Below are positions 6,948 through 10,838 of a stretch of 10,838 nucleotides of DNA, piece after piece (within the stretch, counting starts at the first letter, position 1; each line of letters starts with the position of its first letter). Location of the stretch: assembly GCA_903933995.1 (NCBI GenBank), contig CAIZMD010000164.1:1-10838 (forward strand). The letters are read 5' to 3'. Under the pieces are notes generated by a model. The model was not told the origin of the DNA, searched no databases, and saw only the letters and a list, made by a program, of their open reading frames with translations. Made by a program: the position numbers and the translations under genes. The DNA is from an uncultured Bacteroidota bacterium. GTDB taxonomy: Bacteria; Bacteroidota; Bacteroidia; Chitinophagales; Chitinophagaceae.

Positions 6948-7712
6948 ATGAACCAAAACATTGCACCAAAAATAAATATTGCAGGAACTGGAATCAGCAA
7001 TGTATCATTAAGTGAAACAATGGATATGTTTGATCAGTGGATTGCAGAAGGGCTTAAAAAAAGGGTTTGTGTTACACCCGTCAATTGTGTGGTTTGGGCA
7101 AACCAGAATCCTACTCTTAAATCTATCTATAATAACGCCGACCTAACACTTTGCGATGGCGTACCCTTAATTTGGGCAAGTAAATTTTTAGGAAATGGCA
7201 TATTAAAAGGAAGGGTTACTGGATTAGATTTATTACCCCAGTATATTGAACGATGCTATCAAAAAGGGCATAGTCAATATTTTTTGGGTGCTAAAGAAGG
7301 AGTAGGAGAACTGTTGCAAAAAGTATCAGAAAGCAAATATCCTGGTATAAAAATTAAAGGGGTTTATTCACCACCTTTTGCAGAGGAATTTGAAGCGGAA
7401 GAAAATGAAAAAATGATTGCTTTAATCAACGAGGCTGCACCAGATATTTTATGGGTTAGTTTAACAGCACCCAAACAGGACAGGTGGATAGCCAAACATA
7501 TAGACCAACTAAACGTACATATTGCTATTGGTATTGGAGGCGCTTTTGAAGTGGCAGCAGGCACCATTGACAGAGCACCAATTTGGATGCAAAAAAATGG
7601 ATTAGAATGGCTTTATCGTTTTTACAAAGAGCCTAAAAGATTATTTAGGCGATATATGATTGAAGCGCCCCAATTTATTCCAATGCTGTTGAAGCAAAAA
7701 TTTAGGGGATAA
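6948..7712 (+). CDS. WecG/TagA/CpsF family glycosyltransferase (GT26)
   Basis: This 254-residue protein fits the usual length of GT26 enzymes. Members add N-acetylmannosamine (TagA, teichoic acid linkage unit), N-acetylmannosaminuronic acid (WecG, enterobacterial common antigen) or other sugars to a polyprenyl-diphosphate-linked first sugar at the inner membrane. Conserved blocks are TPVNCVVWANQNP (residues 43-55), NADLTLCDGVPLIW (63-76), GRVTGLDLLP (88-97), YFLGAKEGV (111-119), PDILWVSLTAPKQDRW (165-180) and IGIGGAFEVAAGTIDRAP (194-211). They are followed by GLEWLYRFYKEPKRLFRRY. Asp70 is in the place of the proposed catalytic Asp of TagA, and Thr43 of its partner Thr. The Arg-rich C-terminus corresponds to the membrane-targeting appendage of TagA. 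A weak AAGG lies just before the ATG. It is the last gene of the operon, and its substrate sugar cannot be told. Confidence 0.92.
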   Translation: MNQNIAPKINIAGTGISNVSLSETMDMFDQWIAEGLKKRVCVTPVNCVVWANQNPTLKSIYNNADLTLCDGVPLIWASKFLGNGILKGRVTGLDLLPQYIERCYQKGHSQYFLGAKEGVGELLQKVSESKYPGIKIKGVYSPPFAEEFEAEENEKMIALINEAAPDILWVSLTAPKQDRWIAKHIDQLNVHIAIGIGGAFEVAAGTIDRAPIWMQKNGLEWLYRFYKEPKRLFRRYMIEAPQFIPMLLKQKFRG

Positions 7713-7728
7713 CTATAACACTTCTTTA
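7713..7728. other. Convergent intergenic gap of 16 bases
   Basis: This is the whole space between the stop of the GT26 gene (plus strand) and the stop of the Wzi-family gene (minus strand). It is AT-rich and shows no stem-loop followed by a T tract, so I cannot call a terminator. Transcripts from the two sides probably overlap at their 3' ends. Confidence 0.7.
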
Positions 7729-9369
7729 CTAAAATTTATATCTCAGAGATAGTTTTCCAACTAGGTTCAAATATTCGTTACCAGGTGCAAAAAAGTTATT
7801 TGGGTCAACTTGAATAATCAACCATTGGTAATTATAAGATCTAACAACACCAAACTGGCCAGACAGGAATAGGTTTTTAAAATTCCAATCAACTTTAAGA
7901 TTAGTGGAAAGATCTATCCAGTGTCTTCTAAAATCTTGGTTGTATTCAAAAGCATAATAATAAAAATCACTTTGGTGTCTTAAACGCTCAAACTGTAGTC
8001 CAATTCTTTTAAACCCTTTTAGCCAACTAATTTCAAAGGATTGACTATTGGAACCAGGGCCAATACCTGCACCAATAGATCTACCTTGATGGGTATAGCC
8101 TTGTGTTACATAATTATGGGAATACCAACTATCTGGGTTTTGAATCAGTTCTCCAGTTTGTGCTTGCATTTGCGTTAGCTCAGTAGCAAATAAGATATTG
8201 GCTTTGTTTTTAGTTGGGAATAGTTTGCGAAATCCAACAACATAAGCTCTTCTAAAAGCATTTGTATTGAAAATATCAAAAGGAGATAATGCTTGATCTT
8301 TTCTTCCAAACTCCATATATACTTCAGCATTGCTTTTTGGCAATAAGTATCTTGCAAACAGAGAACCCATGGATGCTTTTTGATTATTCTTCTCGGTATT
8401 GGTTAATGCTTTACCAAAAAAACCTTGTAATGGAAGGTAATCAATAGGATTACTCAAATCCTCTTTGTAGAGATAGGAGGCTTTGGCAAAACCAATAAAC
8501 AAATTAGGAGTCCATTTGGGGTTCCATGTTAAGACCATACCCGTCATATATCTATTCAGGTTTCTTTTGGGTTGGTACACATAATTACCATTATAAGCAC
8601 TATAGATTCTTGGTGGTTCAAATCCAGAGTTGGTTAATTCTCCTCCAATCATTTGCCCCTCAAAAGACCCAATTTTGGTTTTGATGGGTTGATTGGTTTG
8701 TACCGTCCAGTGCAAAAAACCTGGTGCATTGGTACTCATAATTAAGGCATTTTTAACCCCTGGCCCCCACCACAAATTCTCTGTAGAAATTCCAAATGAA
8801 AAGTTCTTGGTTTGATATTTAATAAATGATTGTCCAGGATTTAATTGATTGTATTTACCTGTTCCATATTGCTCGGGCAGATCAATCGTATTCCAAAATT
8901 GATATCTATCCGCCCAGGCCCTACTACCCAATTGCTGCGAAAACCCCTCGTAATCAGTATTTGTTGCACTAACCAATTCTGGTGCAATCTGAATATGAAT
9001 CCTATTGGCTAACACAACATTTACACCAATTGAAGCCATCATTTGATAGCCTCTTGCAGGTAACAAATTACCAGCATTTAAAAAATAAGGTAGTTTGCTA
9101 GTTGTTTGCTGTATTAGACTAATAGGTATTAATCTAACATTTGCAAACCCTCCCAATTGTTTCTTGAAACCAGTTTTCTTAGCAACTGAATCTAATATGT
9201 TTAATGAAATTTGATTAGGATTCAAGGTTAAAGAACTGCCACTAACATTTGAATCCAAAAGGGATTGGTTACGCATCAATTCTTTTATGCGATCATCAGA
9301 AATAGACTGGGCGCTTACCGCATTTCCCATATACATCAATCCAATAATAAAGCAACAAATCTTTCCCAT
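7729..9369 (-). CDS. Capsule assembly Wzi family outer-membrane protein, downstream paralogue
   Basis: This 546-residue protein has a signal peptide (hydrophobic core CCFIIGLMYMG, likely cleavage after AVSA at residue 20) and ends in Phe (LSLRYKF), as outer-membrane beta-barrels do. The family core includes ARGYQMMASIGVNV (105-118), a block with AWADRYQFWNTIDLPEQYG (151-169), ENLWWGPGVKNALIMSTNAP (197-216) and GFLHWTVQTNQPIKT. Alternating hydrophobic strands follow to the end. E. coli Wzi (about 480 residues) is an 18-stranded barrel and lectin that binds capsule at the cell surface, so a role in retaining or exporting the neighbouring polysaccharide is likely but inferred. ATG 9369 is chosen because it begins the signal peptide. 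The gene starts five bases after the stop of its upstream paralogue and so is probably in the same transcript. It converges on the glycosyltransferase operon. Confidence 0.88.
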   Translation of the reverse strand: MGKICCFIIGLMYMGNAVSAQSISDDRIKELMRNQSLLDSNVSGSSLTLNPNQISLNILDSVAKKTGFKKQLGGFANVRLIPISLIQQTTSKLPYFLNAGNLLPARGYQMMASIGVNVVLANRIHIQIAPELVSATNTDYEGFSQQLGSRAWADRYQFWNTIDLPEQYGTGKYNQLNPGQSFIKYQTKNFSFGISTENLWWGPGVKNALIMSTNAPGFLHWTVQTNQPIKTKIGSFEGQMIGGELTNSGFEPPRIYSAYNGNYVYQPKRNLNRYMTGMVLTWNPKWTPNLFIGFAKASYLYKEDLSNPIDYLPLQGFFGKALTNTEKNNQKASMGSLFARYLLPKSNAEVYMEFGRKDQALSPFDIFNTNAFRRAYVVGFRKLFPTKNKANILFATELTQMQAQTGELIQNPDSWYSHNYVTQGYTHQGRSIGAGIGPGSNSQSFEISWLKGFKRIGLQFERLRHQSDFYYYAFEYNQDFRRHWIDLSTNLKVDWNFKNLFLSGQFGVVRSYNYQWLIIQVDPNNFFAPGNEYLNLVGKLSLRYKF

Positions 9370-9374
9370 TCTGT

Positions 9375-10838
9375 TTATTTAAAATTGTATTGAATCATGA
9401 GTCTCCCATGTAGGTTAATAGGATTATTGCCGTTTTCCCAGGCATAATTACTGGAAAAAATGCCCTGAATTTTAGCGCCGAAAATCATATTTTTATAAGT
9501 CCACTGGGGCATCCAACCAACACCAAAATCGGTCCACTTATTTGGCTTGTTAATAGGATCATGTTCAATTCTCTGAATTAAAAATCCATTCCTAATTTGT
9601 CCATTTATCATTGTTGCTGAAACAGTTTGAACATTAGCTCCGAATCCAGCACCGGAACCAAGAATTTGATTGTAATGTGTGTACCCCTGAACTAATTGAC
9701 TGTGTTCATACCAATTTCCTGCATCCCTAACCAAATAATCTGGACTTTGACTCATTTGTGTCAATTCTGCCTCCAACTGAATATATTTAGAATTTATTTG
9801 CTTTATTAATTTCCTTACGCCCACAGTATAAGCAGTTGAATGGCTGGGCCCTAATAAGTAGTCACGTATATTAAGGCCATAATCATTATAACCGTATTCA
9901 ATGTAAAATTCCATTTGTGATTTTGGGAATGCCCACCTTAAAAAGAATGATGCCAGTTGATCTCTTTTTAAAGTATCATCACCTAAATTATTGGCTTTTT
10001 GAACGGCCAATCCCAGAACTGGAATGTATTTACTTAAAAGCCCACCATTAACCTTAAAAGCCTGATCACCGTATTGTTGAAGAGAGCGAGTCATTCCCAA
10101 AAACAAACCTTTAACCCATTTGGGTTGCCAGCTTATTGCATAAGAATTTAAATAACGCCAATTATCATCAATACTACGGCTTTGTAAGTGATTGTTTTCA
10201 TACCCCATTGTATTATTTGATTCAAGTTTTGCACCAATTAAATTAAATTCAATATTACCAATAGGGGTTTTAATGGGTTTATTTGTTCTAATAAATGCGT
10301 GTAAAAAACCTGGAGCATTGTTGCTCATTAATAAGGAACTGTTGATGCCAGGTCCCCACCAAAGATTTTCGGAAGATGCACCAATTGAAATTGGCCCTAG
10401 ATTGGCTTTTGCAAAGGATTGACCTAGAAATAATTTGCTAAATGATTGATTGTTAGGATTGCCATATTGTGCATTTGTTGGATAATTACCATTTGTAGCA
10501 AACACAAACTCAGGGGCAATTTGAGTTTCAAATATGCCATATTTTAAATTTACACCTGGTCTAGCAAACACCTGATAACCTTTTGCTTGAATCATGGCAC
10601 CATCATTCCAACCAAACGGGTGATGACTATTAAATTGTTGAGTTAAAACAAAAGGCAATAATTTAAAACTTGGTTTTTCCCAATCAATTTTTTGAGGTGT
10701 TACAAATGAATTGACAAGAACTGAAAAAGATACGCTGGAATCATATTCCCCTAATAATTGCTGATTTCTAAGACTATTTTGATTGATAGATTCTAATTTA
10801 AAAAATTGTCCATGTAAACAATTTTGAAAACCAATCAA
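9375..10838 (-). CDS. Capsule assembly Wzi family outer-membrane protein, upstream paralogue (5' end outside window)
   Basis: The frame is open to the window edge, so the start and most of the signal peptide lie beyond it; the first visible residues LIGFQNCLHGQ look like the end of a signal peptide cleaved near HGQ. The 487 visible residues align along their length with the adjacent protein: AKGYQVFARPGVNL, QIAPEFVFATN, ENLWWGPGINSSLLMSNNAP (visible residues 157-176), GFLHAFIRTNKPIKTPIGN and WYEHSQLVQGYTH. It lacks about 19 residues between QIAPE and ENLWWGPG, where the other copy carries the AWADRYQFWN block. The C-terminus is strand-like and ends YNFK, with Phe next to last, still consistent with an outer-membrane barrel. 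Role is inferred as for its paralogue: surface binding or export of polysaccharide. Promoter and true start cannot be seen. Confidence 0.87.
   Translation of the reverse strand: MIGFQNCLHGQFFKLESINQNSLRNQQLLGEYDSSVSFSVLVNSFVTPQKIDWEKPSFKLLPFVLTQQFNSHHPFGWNDGAMIQAKGYQVFARPGVNLKYGIFETQIAPEFVFATNGNYPTNAQYGNPNNQSFSKLFLGQSFAKANLGPISIGASSENLWWGPGINSSLLMSNNAPGFLHAFIRTNKPIKTPIGNIEFNLIGAKLESNNTMGYENNHLQSRSIDDNWRYLNSYAISWQPKWVKGLFLGMTRSLQQYGDQAFKVNGGLLSKYIPVLGLAVQKANNLGDDTLKRDQLASFFLRWAFPKSQMEFYIEYGYNDYGLNIRDYLLGPSHSTAYTVGVRKLIKQINSKYIQLEAELTQMSQSPDYLVRDAGNWYEHSQLVQGYTHYNQILGSGAGFGANVQTVSATMINGQIRNGFLIQRIEHDPINKPNKWTDFGVGWMPQWTYKNMIFGAKIQGIFSSNYAWENGNNPINLHGRLMIQYNFK

Noticed and set aside
7740..7750. 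Short palindrome ATCTC-A-GAGAT near the convergent junction
   Set aside because: It lies within the 3' coding end of the Wzi gene, the stem is only five pairs and no T tract follows; not enough for a terminator.
10192..10422. Plus-strand frame of 76 codons inside the upstream Wzi gene
   Set aside because: It is antisense to the most conserved part of the Wzi core, which fully explains the sequence constraint.

Overview
The window looks like part of a Bacteroidota chromosome, probably near the Chitinophagaceae/Sphingobacteriia. It is AT-rich, most genes lack a clear Shine-Dalgarno sequence, and there are two Wzi-type outer-membrane proteins of the kind common in that phylum. The lineage is inferred from general character, not from a marker gene. 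Coding density is very high: no stretch over 20 bases lies outside a gene, and no RNA gene, mobile element or CRISPR array was seen.

Plus strand, 1-7712: a tightly packed surface-polysaccharide operon. In order it holds the 3' end of a SAM-dependent methyltransferase, a GT2 glycosyltransferase, an NAD-dependent epimerase/dehydratase, a multi-pass O-antigen ligase/polymerase-like protein broken by a one-base frameshift, two GT4 glycosyltransferases, a second epimerase/dehydratase, and a WecG/TagA/CpsF (GT26) glycosyltransferase. Most junctions are 1-4 base overlaps or gaps under 15 bases, so the genes are probably co-transcribed and translationally coupled. Together they look like the assembly part of a lipid-linked repeat-unit pathway: sugar-nucleotide tailoring (epimerases, methyltransferase), sequential glycosyl transfer (GT2, two GT4, GT26), and polymerisation or ligation (the broken gene). 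No flippase (Wzx) and no initiating phosphoglycosyl transferase are seen here; they would have to lie upstream or elsewhere.

Minus strand, 7729-10838: two adjacent, clearly paralogous Wzi-family outer-membrane beta-barrel proteins, the upstream one cut by the window end. They converge on the polysaccharide operon, with 16 bases between the stop codons. Wzi of Escherichia coli is an outer-membrane lectin that holds capsule on the cell surface, so these proteins plausibly help anchor or export the polymer made by the plus-strand genes.

The most notable feature is an A10 run at 2612-2621 inside the polymerase/ligase gene. Removing one A joins two open frames into one coherent membrane protein. 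The cause could be sequencing error, a real mutation, a phase-variable switch or transcriptional slippage; sequence alone cannot decide. Otherwise the region reads as a fairly ordinary exopolysaccharide/O-antigen locus, and I do not see a convincing unknown system in it.
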